Positions 16,149-24,856 of a DNA stretch of 26,966 nucleotides are shown piece after piece. This stretch comes from an uncultured Bacteroidales bacterium (GTDB lineage: Bacteria; Bacteroidota; Bacteroidia; Bacteroidales; Paludibacteraceae): contig CALEPS010000160.1 of the NCBI GenBank assembly GCA_937910305.1, forward strand, positions 1-26,966, in the 5' to 3' direction. Both the position numbers and the translations under genes were made by a program. How positions within the stretch are numbered: the first letter of the stretch is position 1; each line of letters begins with the position of its first letter. Under the pieces are notes generated by a model. That model searched no databases and was not told the DNA's origin. It was given only the letters and a program-made list of their open reading frames with translations.

Positions 16149-16946
16149 CTATTTCCTTACCTCGTTAGGATTGACCCCTAATTGGTTCTTGACATAGCGG
16201 TTGAGGTGGCTGACGGACGAGAAACCGAACATGTCCGTCAGTTCCTGAATCGTCACATTGGGATTACGCAGCAGGCGCGAGATATCCAATGCCGTATAGC
16301 GGCTTATCCAGTGGTTCGCCGGATAGCCGCTGTATTTCTTTACAGTCTCGGAAAGGTACTTGCTCGTCACGCAGAGGCGGTCGGCATAATAAGCCAAATC
16401 GCGGTGTTCGCGGAACTCGCCTTGCTCCAAAAGCCTTAGAAAACCTTCCATCAATATTGCCGCAGGTGTGGTGACCGTCTCGTTGCCATAAAGCGCAGCA
16501 TGGAAATCGAAGAAGTCAATAATCATCCGCTGCACTGCGTTGAGCAACATATCCCGATAGAAGAGGTGGCTGGTCATAGCAAGGCATTCCTCGATATACA
16601 CCATGCTTCGTCTCAACCTTTCGGTCTGCTCTTCGTTCAGTGGCATTACGGGGTTCTGGAAAAGCAACATCCCGCCACGCATGCCATAGTTGCTCATCGG
16701 CGTAGCGAGTTCGGTAAATTCAGTCACTACAAACACATTGAGAATTTGGAAATCTTCTGTCCTGCTAATCAATTCGCCCTGCTCGCTCTTGCGCAGGATA
16801 AAACTGTCGCCTCGATGGAGCCGGTATTTTCTGCCGATCAGTTCCACTTCCGCTTCTCCGTTAAGACACAAGGCGTGCGTCAAATACCCCAGCATCTGCG
16901 CTTGCTGCTCCGTTTCAAAAGTATGACTTACAACTACGTTTTGCAT
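16149..16946 (-). CDS. AraC-family transcriptional regulator
   Basis: 265 aa. An N-terminal cupin-like sensing region covers about 1-150 (GEAEVELIGRKYRLHRGDSF). The C-terminal AraC domain covers about 170-265 with two helix-turn-helix units: DLAYYADRLCVTSKYLSETVKKYSG's first helix pair and TIQELTDMFGFSSVSHLNRY. The closing motif (NQLGVNPNEVRK) is degenerate compared with the usual G.TP..YR. It is divergent from the flavodoxin operon with a 145-base shared control region, so it probably regulates that operon. The ligand is unknown. Confidence 0.92.
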   Translation of the reverse strand: MQNVVVSHTFETEQQAQMLGYLTHALCLNGEAEVELIGRKYRLHRGDSFILRKSEQGELISRTEDFQILNVFVVTEFTELATPMSNYGMRGGMLLFQNPVMPLNEEQTERLRRSMVYIEECLAMTSHLFYRDMLLNAVQRMIIDFFDFHAALYGNETVTTPAAILMEGFLRLLEQGEFREHRDLAYYADRLCVTSKYLSETVKKYSGYPANHWISRYTALDISRLLRNPNVTIQELTDMFGFSSVSHLNRYVKNQLGVNPNEVRK

Positions 16947-16972
16947 ACGCGTTCGGCTATTAAATTTGCCGG

Positions 16973-17004
16973 CAAAGTTACAATATTTTTCTCACATATG
17001 CAAG
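16973..17004 (-). promoter_or_regulatory. Promoter of the AraC gene
   Basis: CTTG (17001-17004), 20 bases, then TAACTTTG (16973-16980), reading leftward. It lies about 30 bases before the AraC start. Confidence 0.65.
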
Positions 17005-17034
17005 CAAAAAGTGCAAAAAATGCCGTAGTTATAA

Positions 17035-17066
17035 TTTGTTCACCTCACGAAAAAGCAGTAATTTTG
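17035..17066 (+). promoter_or_regulatory. Promoter of the flavodoxin-acetyltransferase-reductase operon
   Basis: TTTG (17035-17038), exactly 20 bases, then TAATTTTG (17059-17066). The leader before the flavodoxin start at 17092 is about 20 bases. It lies back to back with the AraC promoter. Confidence 0.8.
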
Positions 17067-17091
17067 CACTCGATTTTGAAACGCAACGAAT

Positions 17092-17691
17092 ATGAAACAT
17101 AAATTTTTAACCTTGCTAGCAGCGATGGCGGTATGCATCAGCTGCAGCGCACAAAACCCAAATGAAAAAATGGTAAATGATAAAATGAAAAAATGTCTTG
17201 TAGTCTTTTTCTCCCATGCCGGAGAGAACTACTCCGTAGGAAACATCAAAGTGGGCAACACCAAGATTGTTGCCGATTACATCTCCGAGCTTATTGGCGC
17301 CGACCAAGCCGAGATTGTGACACACAAGTACGACGGTATGGCTTATACGCCGCTGACTAACCTGGCGCAAGACGAGCAGAATAACGACGAGCGTCCGGAT
17401 TTTGAACTCGTGCCGAATGTCGATTTCAGTCAGTATGACACCGTTTTCATCGGTGGTCCCGTATGGTGGGGCACCTATCCGCAGGTGATGTTCACGTTCT
17501 TCGACCGCTATGACCTGAACGGCAAAACCATCTATCCTTTCACCACCCACGAAGGTAGCGGTCTCGGCTCATGCGTCAACGATGTCCGCCGCGCGTACCC
17601 GAACGCCTCCGTGCAGAAAGGCTTCTCCATCTATGGTCACGAGGTGCGTACCAACAAAACAAAAGTAGAGAACTGGCTCAAAGGACTTTAA
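17092..17691 (+). CDS. Exported flavodoxin (Flavodoxin_4-like)
   Basis: 199 aa. A signal peptide covers residues 1-20 (cleavage probably SCSA|Q), so the protein acts in the periplasm or at the envelope; a lipoprotein form is less likely because the Cys residues do not sit in a good lipobox. The flavodoxin fold starts at about residue 34 with CLVVFFSHAGENY and VGNTKIVADYI, the FMN phosphate loop. The aromatic FMN-stacking motif is GGPVWWGTYP. It would carry electrons or reduce small molecules using FMN. It is first gene of an operon, with three bases to the next start codon. Confidence 0.92.
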   Translation: MKHKFLTLLAAMAVCISCSAQNPNEKMVNDKMKKCLVVFFSHAGENYSVGNIKVGNTKIVADYISELIGADQAEIVTHKYDGMAYTPLTNLAQDEQNNDERPDFELVPNVDFSQYDTVFIGGPVWWGTYPQVMFTFFDRYDLNGKTIYPFTTHEGSGLGSCVNDVRRAYPNASVQKGFSIYGHEVRTNKTKVENWLKGL

Positions 17692-17693
17692 GT

Positions 17694-18275
17694 ATGGATT
17701 ACAAGAAAGGAACTGTTTACGAACTGATGGATGCCGGCGGACCGACGGACGTGCGCGAGCCGTATTTTATGGAGGCTGTCGAGGAGATGATGCGGTCACG
17801 CAAGCTCTGCGCCATCGCTAGCGCCAAGATGCCGGACGACATGTCTTATATCGCCGATCTTGAAGAACTCTTCGGGCGCAAACTGGACGATGTGCGTATC
17901 CTCACGCCCTTCATCTGCGATTTCGGCAACCGCGTGAAATTCGGCAAGGGCGTGTTTATCAACCACTCTGCCGTGCTCAGCGCATCCGGTGGCATTGAGT
18001 TTGAGGACGGCGTAGCGATAGCACCCTGTTTCCGAGTGGCGACCATCAACCATGATTTCAACAACCGCCACACCATCTATACGTACGGTAAAGTAACCAT
18101 CAAAAAGAACGCATGGATTGGTATGAACGTCACTATCTGCCCGGGCGTAACCATCGGCAAATATGCAGTAGTAGCAGGCGCAGTAGTGACTAAAGATGTG
18201 CCGGACTACGCCGTTGTAGGCGGTTGCCCTGCCAAAATCATCAAAATGCAAAACCCCGAAGAACAACAGGAATAA
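17694..18275 (+). CDS. Hexapeptide-repeat O-acetyltransferase (maltose/galactoside type)
   Basis: 193 aa, start at the ATG three bases after the flavodoxin stop; an upstream start at 17571 would overlap that gene by 120 bases and adds nothing family-like. The left-handed beta-helix runs from about 80 to 185 (FGKGVFINHSAVLSASG ... AWIGMNVTICPGVTIG). It includes the likely catalytic His in ATINHDFNNR and ends with the typical VVGGCPAKIIK. It transfers acetyl from acetyl-CoA to a sugar or related hydroxyl; the exact acceptor cannot be read from sequence. Its stop overlaps the next start (TAATG). Confidence 0.92.
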   Translation: MDYKKGTVYELMDAGGPTDVREPYFMEAVEEMMRSRKLCAIASAKMPDDMSYIADLEELFGRKLDDVRILTPFICDFGNRVKFGKGVFINHSAVLSASGGIEFEDGVAIAPCFRVATINHDFNNRHTIYTYGKVTIKKNAWIGMNVTICPGVTIGKYAVVAGAVVTKDVPDYAVVGGCPAKIIKMQNPEEQQE

Positions 18276-19204
18276 TGGAAACAATCAAACTATCCAACGG
18301 CATTCAGATGCCGATTTTGGGCTACGGTGTGTACCGCGTGAGCCCCGAAGAAACCGAACAATGCGTGCTGGACGCACTCGCTACCGGCTTCCGCCATATC
18401 GACACGGCGCAGTCGTATTTCAACGAACGCGAGGTGGGCAACGCCATCCGCAAGAGCGGTATCCCACGCAACGAACTCTTTATCACCTCCAAGGTCTGGA
18501 TTGAGCATTTCGGCTATGAGCAGACCATCGAGAGTGTGCTGGAGTCGCTCGACAAACTGCAAACGGACTACATCGACCTCATGCTGCTCCATCAGCCTTT
18601 CGGCGATGCCTATGGCGCATGGCGCGCGCTGGAGGAACTGTATCAGGAGGGCAAACTAAAAGCCATCGGTATTTCTAATTTCTATGCCGACCGGATGGTG
18701 GAGTTCTGCCGGTTCGCTTGCAACGATTTTGTCAACGCCGACGGCGACTTGATCCAAGGCGTGCGCCCGATGGTCAACCAAGTGGAGATACATCCGTATC
18801 ATCAGCAGAACACCTTGTTAGAATGGATGCGCAAGTACGACATCCGGCCCGAGGCATGGGCGCCGCTGGGCGAGGGACGCGAGGGCTTGTTTGAGGACGA
18901 GACCTTAAAAGCCATAGCCGCTAACCACGGCAAGAGTCTGCATCAGATTGTGCTCCGCTGGCATATTCAGCGAGGCATAGCTATCTTCCCCATGAGCCGC
19001 AACAAGGCGCACATGGCGGACAATCTCCACCTCTTTGATTTTGAACTGACGGACGAGGAGATGGCTCGGATAGCTGCGCTGGACAAAGGCCGTTCGGTGT
19101 TCTTCTCCCACCAGGATCCGGCGATCGTGGAGTGGTTCGGTCAGATGGTCGAGGAGCGCAAGAAACAGGGTCACCATCCCGCCTCCGAAAAGAAAGCGTG
19201 GTAA
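18275..19204 (+). CDS. Aldo/keto reductase
   Basis: 309-aa NAD(P)H-dependent oxidoreductase. The full catalytic tetrad is visible: Asp43 and Tyr48 (GFRHIDTAQSYFNE), Lys73 (ITSKVW) and His106 (LLHQPFGD). The cofactor end motif is FPMSRNKAHMADN. The start codon shares one base with the acetyltransferase stop, so the genes are coupled. It reduces aldehydes or ketones in the cytoplasm; the substrate is unknown. The pairing with flavodoxin and acetyltransferase under an AraC regulator suggests a stress or detoxification operon, which is inference. Confidence 0.94.
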   Translation: METIKLSNGIQMPILGYGVYRVSPEETEQCVLDALATGFRHIDTAQSYFNEREVGNAIRKSGIPRNELFITSKVWIEHFGYEQTIESVLESLDKLQTDYIDLMLLHQPFGDAYGAWRALEELYQEGKLKAIGISNFYADRMVEFCRFACNDFVNADGDLIQGVRPMVNQVEIHPYHQQNTLLEWMRKYDIRPEAWAPLGEGREGLFEDETLKAIAANHGKSLHQIVLRWHIQRGIAIFPMSRNKAHMADNLHLFDFELTDEEMARIAALDKGRSVFFSHQDPAIVEWFGQMVEERKKQGHHPASEKKAW

Positions 19205-19230
19205 AAAGACATCTTAACCATTACCGGCTG

Positions 19231-19263
19231 CAAAGATACAACATTTTTTGGCAATCCGGCAAA
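19231..19263 (-). promoter_or_regulatory. Orphan promoter facing into the reductase gene
   Basis: TTTG (19260-19263), 21 bases, then TATCTTTG (19231-19238) on the minus strand. It lies between two convergent genes and would fire antisense into the 3' end of the aldo/keto reductase gene. Only a 16-codon frame follows. Confidence 0.45.
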
Positions 19264-19285
19264 CAAAAGGGACTGTCATATTGAT

Positions 19286-19843
19286 TCACGATACAGGAGA
19301 CAAATCGAGTGTATAAACGGTGTAATTCCCGTTGCCCTCAGTAATCGTAAGGGAAAGGATACAGGATGAGCGCGCATCATATTCCAGCCTAAGCATCGCT
19401 ATGTCTCTTGGAGCGGCATGTGCAACGGTCAATGTACAGATACGTTTCTTTGCCTCATTAGAGAATGTCTTTTCGGCATGATTGAGTTCCGCTGCTTTGT
19501 CCACTTCACCTCCCAGACAATAGAGTAACGTAGATCGGAAGAGGGACATCCGACTCTTAGGGTCTTTCACCGAAAAATGCTGCACTTTGCCATTCTTGCA
19601 GACATCGAAAGAATCGGCAGTTATATGTGTATAGTCCCCTGCGGGCTGGTGGTAATCCATCACCAGTCGGTTAGGATAGACGAGCACCATAGTTCCTTGA
19701 CGGGTGGTAGTTTTATTCATTTTAGGCATGACCTTGGTCTCGGTGAAGGAGTATTCCTTGCCGGACACAAGACCTTGCTCTTGAGCAGATGATATAGCGG
19801 CGATGAAGAGCACGCAAATGAGCGTTAGAAATATTCGTTTCAT
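19286..19843 (-). CDS. LolA-like periplasmic carrier protein
   Basis: 185 aa with a signal peptide (1-20, ISSA|Q). The rest reads as the open beta-barrel of LolA-type carriers: KEYSFTETKVMPKMNKTTTR, GTMVLVYPNRLVMDY, DSFDVCKNGK and SMSLFRSTLL-like strands. It should ferry a lipid-like product or lipoprotein across the periplasm. Its start overlaps the exporter's stop (ATGA). LolA-like proteins next to MMPL exporters are typical of aryl-polyene clusters, so pigment transport is more likely than general lipoprotein sorting. It is last gene of the operon; no clear terminator follows. Confidence 0.8.
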   Translation of the reverse strand: MKRIFLTLICVLFIAAISSAQEQGLVSGKEYSFTETKVMPKMNKTTTRQGTMVLVYPNRLVMDYHQPAGDYTHITADSFDVCKNGKVQHFSVKDPKSRMSLFRSTLLYCLGGEVDKAAELNHAEKTFSNEAKKRICTLTVAHAAPRDIAMLRLEYDARSSCILSLTITEGNGNYTVYTLDLSPVS

Positions 19844-22278
19844 TTCTTTTTTCTGTTTTTGATATATAGATAGAGTTTATACAAGTTCGGCTCCAGCGTA
19901 TAGGACAGGAGGATGGTGGTGACCATGCCGACAACCGAGGCGAAACTGATGCTGCTGATAGCCGGATGTATGGCGAAGCCCAGGATGAACATACAGATAA
20001 CAAGAATAGCCGCCGAGAGGGTGATAGCCGTCTTGTTATAGACTATAGTCGGGTTTTGGTCATCGCCCTTGAGCAGTCCTTCGAGAATGAATACCGAATA
20101 ATCGACTCCTATACCGAAGACGAATGACGATACGATGATATTGATGAGGTTGAACGATTGATTAAACAGAGCCATCGCTCCGAGCACAGTGTACCACGAT
20201 AGCATCATCGGGCACATGGCTATGAGGGCGAGCCAGAGATTGCGATAGGTGAACAGCAAGAGCAGGAAGACGAACATAGAACTGATGACCATAATAAGAT
20301 TGAAATCCTTGTGAATCAGTTCAACAAGTCCGGTTGTGTAGTAATAGGGATCCATCACCATACATCCATCCAGCTGCGCCAAGCACTCTTTTACGGCAGG
20401 CATATGCTCATGCGTTGCCTTTACGGGAAAATAGACGAGCACCTTGTCTCCTGTCGACTCTGTCAAGTTCTCCGTCAGTTCCGGCGGCAGGATTCCCGCC
20501 TGAGTGAGAAGTTCAGGCTCCGCCGGAGATTCCATCAGTTCACGGAACGGCAGGAACATCTCCGGTTCAATACTTTCCGCCCGGCATGCTACGCAGATAT
20601 GTTGCCATACTTCCTCTCGTTTCGACGGCGTGAAATAGTAGCGCCACGCGTTCAAGCGCTCTTCTTGCTTGGAGAGAGACGGCATCAGCAACGATATAGG
20701 TACACTCTCTTTCGTCATGCCCTCTGCGCACAAGCTATCCAGCGTCTGTTCCATAAGAGGCAACCTCTCCAATGCTTCTTCGGCAGAAGTAGCGACAGAG
20801 GCGAAATACTGTTTGTCATACCTTTCGTCCACATGCTCTTTCCACGAAACCTGCGCATGGAGGCACTCCGGCGAGGTATAGCCTATATGCTTCAGATCAC
20901 TATCGAATGTGTAGCTGCCGGCATAACAAAGGCACAGGACCACCCACACAGCAGTGAAGAGGCAAACCGTTTTGTTGCGCTCAACGGGATAAGCGTTAAT
21001 GCGTTCCAAGAATTGGAATGCTCTTCTATTAGGGGTGTAGTTGCGCGGCAGCAGATGCGGCACAACGATAAGACAGAACAAGGTAGTCCCGGCTATCGCC
21101 AGCAGCGCGAAAAAGCCGAAGTCATTGAGCAACCTCGATTGCGTGAAAAGAAGTCCTGCAAACGCGCCTATAGTGGTAAGGGAGCCCAAGAGGACAGGAC
21201 GCGTCTGTTCGTCTAACGTGAAATCCACGTCTCCGGTATAGATATAATGAACCAGCACATGCAACACATAACTGAACGCAACTCCTAACACGATAGCCCC
21301 GATGCCGAGACTCATCAGGGACATCCCACCTTGCATCACAAACAGACCCGCTAACGCCAGCAACACACCCATGCCCAACGCACAAATAGTGAGCAGGACA
21401 TAAGGGGGACGTTTGAGAAAGAAAGTCAGCAAGAGGAGAATAATGAGCAGGGCTATCCCTACCGTGACAAAGATATCGGTGTGCATGCGTTTGCTGTTGC
21501 CGCCTGCCAGCACAATCGTGCCGTGGAACAGAATATCTATGCCGGGATACTGTTTGCGGACTTCGTCCCGTACGTCCTCCATTGTTTCCACCAAACGACT
21601 TGCCTCGCGGGAATTATCCGTACCGAAAGCAGGCGTGACAAAACCATAGCAAACCATTCCGTCGGCGGAATAGAGATGGTTATTCATGAAACGAGAAGTA
21701 TGCTGCCCTGCTCCATGATCGGGAAATAAGTTACTAAAAACATTCCACACCATGCCGCAGGGATCGTATGCAATCACATCATAGAAATTCCCGCCAATGT
21801 CTGTTTCCATAAAATCCGCATAAGATGCTATCTGCCGGCGTATATGTTCTGTTGTGCAAAGGGAATCCAATGCCGCCTTGTCCATATCCAGATACGCCGG
21901 GAAATGCGATGCCGCGTAATCGGCTGCATCCATCAGCAATGTCGGGTCGATATACGACAGCGTGTGTAGCACGGATTGCCTTTTTTCGGTAGCCTTCGTC
22001 ACGCCGTCCATAAACAGATCCAACGCCTCTGCCAACTCCTGCGACGAAGGTGTAAAAGTACTATCGGCAGCTACTGCCTGCACAAAGATTTTGTCCTTCA
22101 GTTTAAGATTGGTGAACGTCACGCGGTACGCTTCATCCCCTGTCTCGGGAAGAAGTTGGAAGATGTTCTCCTCAAACTTACATTGCGCACTCAGCCATGC
22201 GAGAATCACCGTGCAGACGGCTACAGACACCCATAGGACGGCTTTATGTTGCCGCAGGAAATGATACAATCTCTTCAT
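19840..22278 (-). CDS. MMPL/RND-superfamily exporter
   Basis: 812 aa. The chosen start is MKRLYHFLRQ at 22278; the longer frame from 22335 would overlap the ketoreductase gene. It has one N-terminal helix (about 12-32), a periplasmic domain (about 35-240) and five helices (about 245-400) with LGIGAIVLGVAFSYVLH. This layout is repeated in the second half, with FGIGVDYSVFILEG near residue 720 and four more helices to the end. This is the duplicated 1+5 helix layout of RND/MMPL transporters, with the GxxxDY-type motif present. It probably exports the polyene lipid made by the same operon. It is coupled to the LolA-like gene by an ATGA overlap and follows the ketoreductase by 23 bases. Confidence 0.9.
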   Translation of the reverse strand: MKRLYHFLRQHKAVLWVSVAVCTVILAWLSAQCKFEENIFQLLPETGDEAYRVTFTNLKLKDKIFVQAVAADSTFTPSSQELAEALDLFMDGVTKATEKRQSVLHTLSYIDPTLLMDAADYAASHFPAYLDMDKAALDSLCTTEHIRRQIASYADFMETDIGGNFYDVIAYDPCGMVWNVFSNLFPDHGAGQHTSRFMNNHLYSADGMVCYGFVTPAFGTDNSREASRLVETMEDVRDEVRKQYPGIDILFHGTIVLAGGNSKRMHTDIFVTVGIALLIILLLLTFFLKRPPYVLLTICALGMGVLLALAGLFVMQGGMSLMSLGIGAIVLGVAFSYVLHVLVHYIYTGDVDFTLDEQTRPVLLGSLTTIGAFAGLLFTQSRLLNDFGFFALLAIAGTTLFCLIVVPHLLPRNYTPNRRAFQFLERINAYPVERNKTVCLFTAVWVVLCLCYAGSYTFDSDLKHIGYTSPECLHAQVSWKEHVDERYDKQYFASVATSAEEALERLPLMEQTLDSLCAEGMTKESVPISLLMPSLSKQEERLNAWRYYFTPSKREEVWQHICVACRAESIEPEMFLPFRELMESPAEPELLTQAGILPPELTENLTESTGDKVLVYFPVKATHEHMPAVKECLAQLDGCMVMDPYYYTTGLVELIHKDFNLIMVISSMFVFLLLLFTYRNLWLALIAMCPMMLSWYTVLGAMALFNQSFNLINIIVSSFVFGIGVDYSVFILEGLLKGDDQNPTIVYNKTAITLSAAILVICMFILGFAIHPAISSISFASVVGMVTTILLSYTLEPNLYKLYLYIKNRKKK

Positions 22279-22301
22279 CGTTCGGATCTGTGTAACATGG
22301 G

Positions 22302-23030
22302 TTATGTATATAAACCGCCGTTGATGGAGATACATTCTCCCGTTATATATGCGGCATCATCCGAAGCAAGGAAAGCTACCACGGCAGCCACTTCGTCCGC
22401 CTCGGCGAAACGGTTCAAGGGAATCTGTTTCTTCAGTTCTGCTTCATCCAGTCCATCCACCATCTCGGTCTTGACAAATCCGGGTGCAACGGCATTGACG
22501 GTGATGTTCTTTCGCCCCACCTCCTGCGCCAATGCTTTGGTAGCGGCGATGAGTCCTCCTTTTGCCGCCGCATAGTTGCATTGCCCGGGCAGACCTTTTT
22601 GTCCAGAAAGGGAGGCAATACTAATGATGCGTCCGTGTTTATGCCGGATCATGGGCTGCAAAAGCGGGCGTGTGACATTATAAAATGAATAGAGGTTGGT
22701 AGAGAGCACGCGATCGAAATCGTCCGGCTCCATCCATACCAGCAGATTGTCACGGCGTATTCCTGCATTATTGATTAAAACATCAATGTAATCATCGGGG
22801 TGATTAGTCTGCCACTGTTCGATTGCTGCGACGGTTGCTTCGCGGTTGCTGACATCAAAACGTAGCAACTCGCCGTCACTACCTGCCTCACGTATCAGCG
22901 CGAGAGTCTCTTCCGCCGCCACATCGTTGGATTGATAATTGATGATGATGTGATAGCCCATACCGGCCATGCGGATGGCTACAGCTCTTCCGATGCCCCG
23001 GCTACCCCCTGTTACTAAAGCATATTTCAT
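22302..23030 (-). CDS. 3-oxoacyl-ACP reductase, FabG-like
   Basis: 242-aa short-chain dehydrogenase. The NADPH-binding motif is TGGSRGIG (7-14), then NNAG (87-90). The catalytic triad is Ser140, Tyr153 and Lys157 (YAAAK), with the same 13-residue spacing as FabG. The ending FLASDDAAYITGECISINGG is typical. It reduces the beta-keto group of the carrier-bound chain to a hydroxyl, between condensation and dehydration. The start lies one base after the oxidoreductase stop. It is not necessarily the cell's main fatty-acid FabG, given its place in a specialised operon. Confidence 0.93.
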   Translation of the reverse strand: MKYALVTGGSRGIGRAVAIRMAGMGYHIIINYQSNDVAAEETLALIREAGSDGELLRFDVSNREATVAAIEQWQTNHPDDYIDVLINNAGIRRDNLLVWMEPDDFDRVLSTNLYSFYNVTRPLLQPMIRHKHGRIISIASLSGQKGLPGQCNYAAAKGGLIAATKALAQEVGRKNITVNAVAPGFVKTEMVDGLDEAELKKQIPLNRFAEADEVAAVVAFLASDDAAYITGECISINGGLYT

Positions 23031-23031
23031 A

Positions 23032-24504
23032 TTATTTATAGATATTAATTTGATTTACAATTGTTTCCATTCCTATGATTTCAGCAGCAGTGAAGACAGA
23101 TGTCATGGATACGCCGAGTAGTCCGTGCAGATTCAGATTCTGTCCTGTCATCAGCACGTTGGGTAACGGTGTCTTAGGTGTCAGGATGGTTGTGAGCGGC
23201 GAACGGAAGTCCTTACGTATGCCGTATGCCGAACCCTCGTGCGTACGTGTGTAGCGGTGATAAGTAAGCGGTGTGGAAGTATAGATGCGACTGACCGCCT
23301 CGTTCAATGCCGGCAGACGATGGCTGATGAGTTGCAGACACTCATCCACTTTCCGTTGCTTGAATTCTACGTAGTCCTCGCCTCTTCTTCCTGCAGGTTT
23401 GTCCGCCCAAGCCGCCACTTCCGACCAACGCATCGGCACCAGTAGATCAACGGCAGGCTGGTTCGGATAGAAACTGACCATGACGCTGTTAACACGCCCG
23501 GCGGTTTGATTCCATAGATCCGCCCCGGCACGATGGACGAAGATATTGCGATTCTCGTACGGCAGGACGTCCGGTTTGAGGCATATGTTTGCTGTGAACA
23601 TACCGACTGTGTCTTCCAATGCCACTATGCGACGTCGGAAAGAATTACGCACAGAGTGGCAATCCGCCATCAGTTGCACTACTTCCTGCGGATGAATGTC
23701 CGCAATCACCGTATCCGCTTCTATGAACTCGCCGTCCGTCAGTCGAACGCCTACAGCGCGTCCTTCATGCTCCACAATAGAAGCGACAGCCGCTTTCGTA
23801 CGCACCTCGCCGCCCATTGTTCGGATGTCAGATGCCAAGTGATCGGCTATCTGATGTCCGCCGCCGCAAAGCCGCCATGCGCTTTGGATAAACGAGTTAT
23901 TGATTTGGGCAAAGATATACAACGGCAGACTGTCACGACGAAGTTCCATCTTGATCGAAGTGCCGGAGAGCACTTGTCGCAGCAGCGGGTCATGCACCGT
24001 TTGAGCCAGATATTCATAGGCGGAACGGGCAAAGAGTGAACTGCTGTAGAAATCCGTAGCATTACGGGGCAGGAAAGCATCATAGATATGATTGCCCACA
24101 TCTTTTAGGAACTGCGTATAAACACGCAATGATTCTCTCTCTGCGGGGAAAGCCTCCGCCAGTGTGTCGGCAAACCGTTCGTGTCCCACAGCAAAAGCAT
24201 ATCTCTCATCACCAATGACCACTTCGTCAAAACAGGCTTCATCAAGTGCCTGCCACGGCAACTCAGTCAAGTTGAAATAGCAGAAAAGCGGATACAAGGA
24301 CTCGCCTTCCCGCAGCCCACCAACATAGTGAAATCCGGTGTCAAAAAGTACGTTTCCCCGCCGGAACGTCTGCAAGCATCCTCCGATATGGGCATCCTGC
24401 TCCAGTACTGTCACCTGCATGCCGTTCTTAGCAAGGATATAGGCACATTCCAGTCCTCCCAGCCCAGCTCCTATGACGACTGCATGTTTATTCATCGCTG
24501 ACAT
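23032..24504 (-). CDS. CrtI/phytoene desaturase-like FAD oxidoreductase
   Basis: 490 aa. An N-terminal FAD-binding GAGLGG (12-17) with Glu ending the second strand (TVLEQDAHIGG). FDTGFHYVGG and the C-terminal FAD motif LMTGQNLNLHGLLGVSMTS are typical of the phytoene desaturase/retinol saturase group. It acts on conjugated polyenes by adding or removing double bonds; in this operon the substrate is probably the carrier-bound or free aryl polyene. Start choice is open: ATG at 24504, or ATG at 24495 (MNKHAVV), both overlapping the preceding gene's end. No carotenoid synthase genes (phytoene synthase) are nearby. Confidence 0.88.
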   Translation of the reverse strand: MSAMNKHAVVIGAGLGGLECAYILAKNGMQVTVLEQDAHIGGCLQTFRRGNVLFDTGFHYVGGLREGESLYPLFCYFNLTELPWQALDEACFDEVVIGDERYAFAVGHERFADTLAEAFPAERESLRVYTQFLKDVGNHIYDAFLPRNATDFYSSSLFARSAYEYLAQTVHDPLLRQVLSGTSIKMELRRDSLPLYIFAQINNSFIQSAWRLCGGGHQIADHLASDIRTMGGEVRTKAAVASIVEHEGRAVGVRLTDGEFIEADTVIADIHPQEVVQLMADCHSVRNSFRRRIVALEDTVGMFTANICLKPDVLPYENRNIFVHRAGADLWNQTAGRVNSVMVSFYPNQPAVDLLVPMRWSEVAAWADKPAGRRGEDYVEFKQRKVDECLQLISHRLPALNEAVSRIYTSTPLTYHRYTRTHEGSAYGIRKDFRSPLTTILTPKTPLPNVLMTGQNLNLHGLLGVSMTSVFTAAEIIGMETIVNQINIYK

Positions 24505-24856
24505 CGGCTTTGAGCGTCAGGTAAGCCATATCCCCTTCGCCGATAGAGGCAGAGAGGCGATAAACGCCCGACTCTTTTTCCTGCATTTCGATGCTGACAT
24601 CCACATTCGGATGGCTGAAAGGCGACATCATAGTGGTGAGGCGGCATTGTTTGACATATAGGATGCGCAGTTCGCCTCCGTGAACGACCTCTGCACACCG
24701 GCGAATCATCTCTATGTTACACACACCCGGCGAGACAGGTGTCCCCGGGAAATGTCCCTCATAAACACGGCAGTCCGGATTCAACCGTACGCGAACGATG
24801 CCTTTTAGCGGGCTATACGGCGTACATTGCTGTATATAGAAATAATCGTCAATCAT
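24488..24856 (-). CDS. 3-hydroxyacyl-ACP dehydratase, FabZ-like hot-dog protein
   Basis: 122 aa. The hot-dog active site YEGHFPGTPVSPGVCNIEM provides catalytic His35 and Glu49, as in FabZ. It removes water from the hydroxyacyl chain to leave a trans double bond. The start overlaps the upstream gene by eight bases, and the end overlaps the oxidoreductase start. Second of two adjacent dehydratase-like genes, as seen in aryl-polyene clusters. Confidence 0.88.
   Translation of the reverse strand: MIDDYFYIQQCTPYSPLKGIVRVRLNPDCRVYEGHFPGTPVSPGVCNIEMIRRCAEVVHGGELRILYVKQCRLTTMMSPFSHPNVDVSIEMQEKESGVYRLSASIGEGDMAYLTLKADVSDE

Noticed and set aside
17571..17693. Upstream start for the acetyltransferase
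   Set aside because: It would overlap the flavodoxin gene by 120 bases and add residues without family similarity; the ATG at 17694 fits known family starts.
20311..21216. 301-codon plus-strand frame
   Set aside because: It is antisense to the MMPL exporter, which has clear transmembrane repeats.
22279..22335. Upstream start for the MMPL exporter
   Set aside because: It overlaps the ketoreductase gene; MKRLYHF at 22278 precedes the first membrane helix at the usual distance.
23032..24504. Carotenoid biosynthesis from the CrtI-like gene
   Set aside because: No phytoene synthase, cyclase or other isoprenoid gene in the window; all neighbours are ACP-dependent polyene enzymes.
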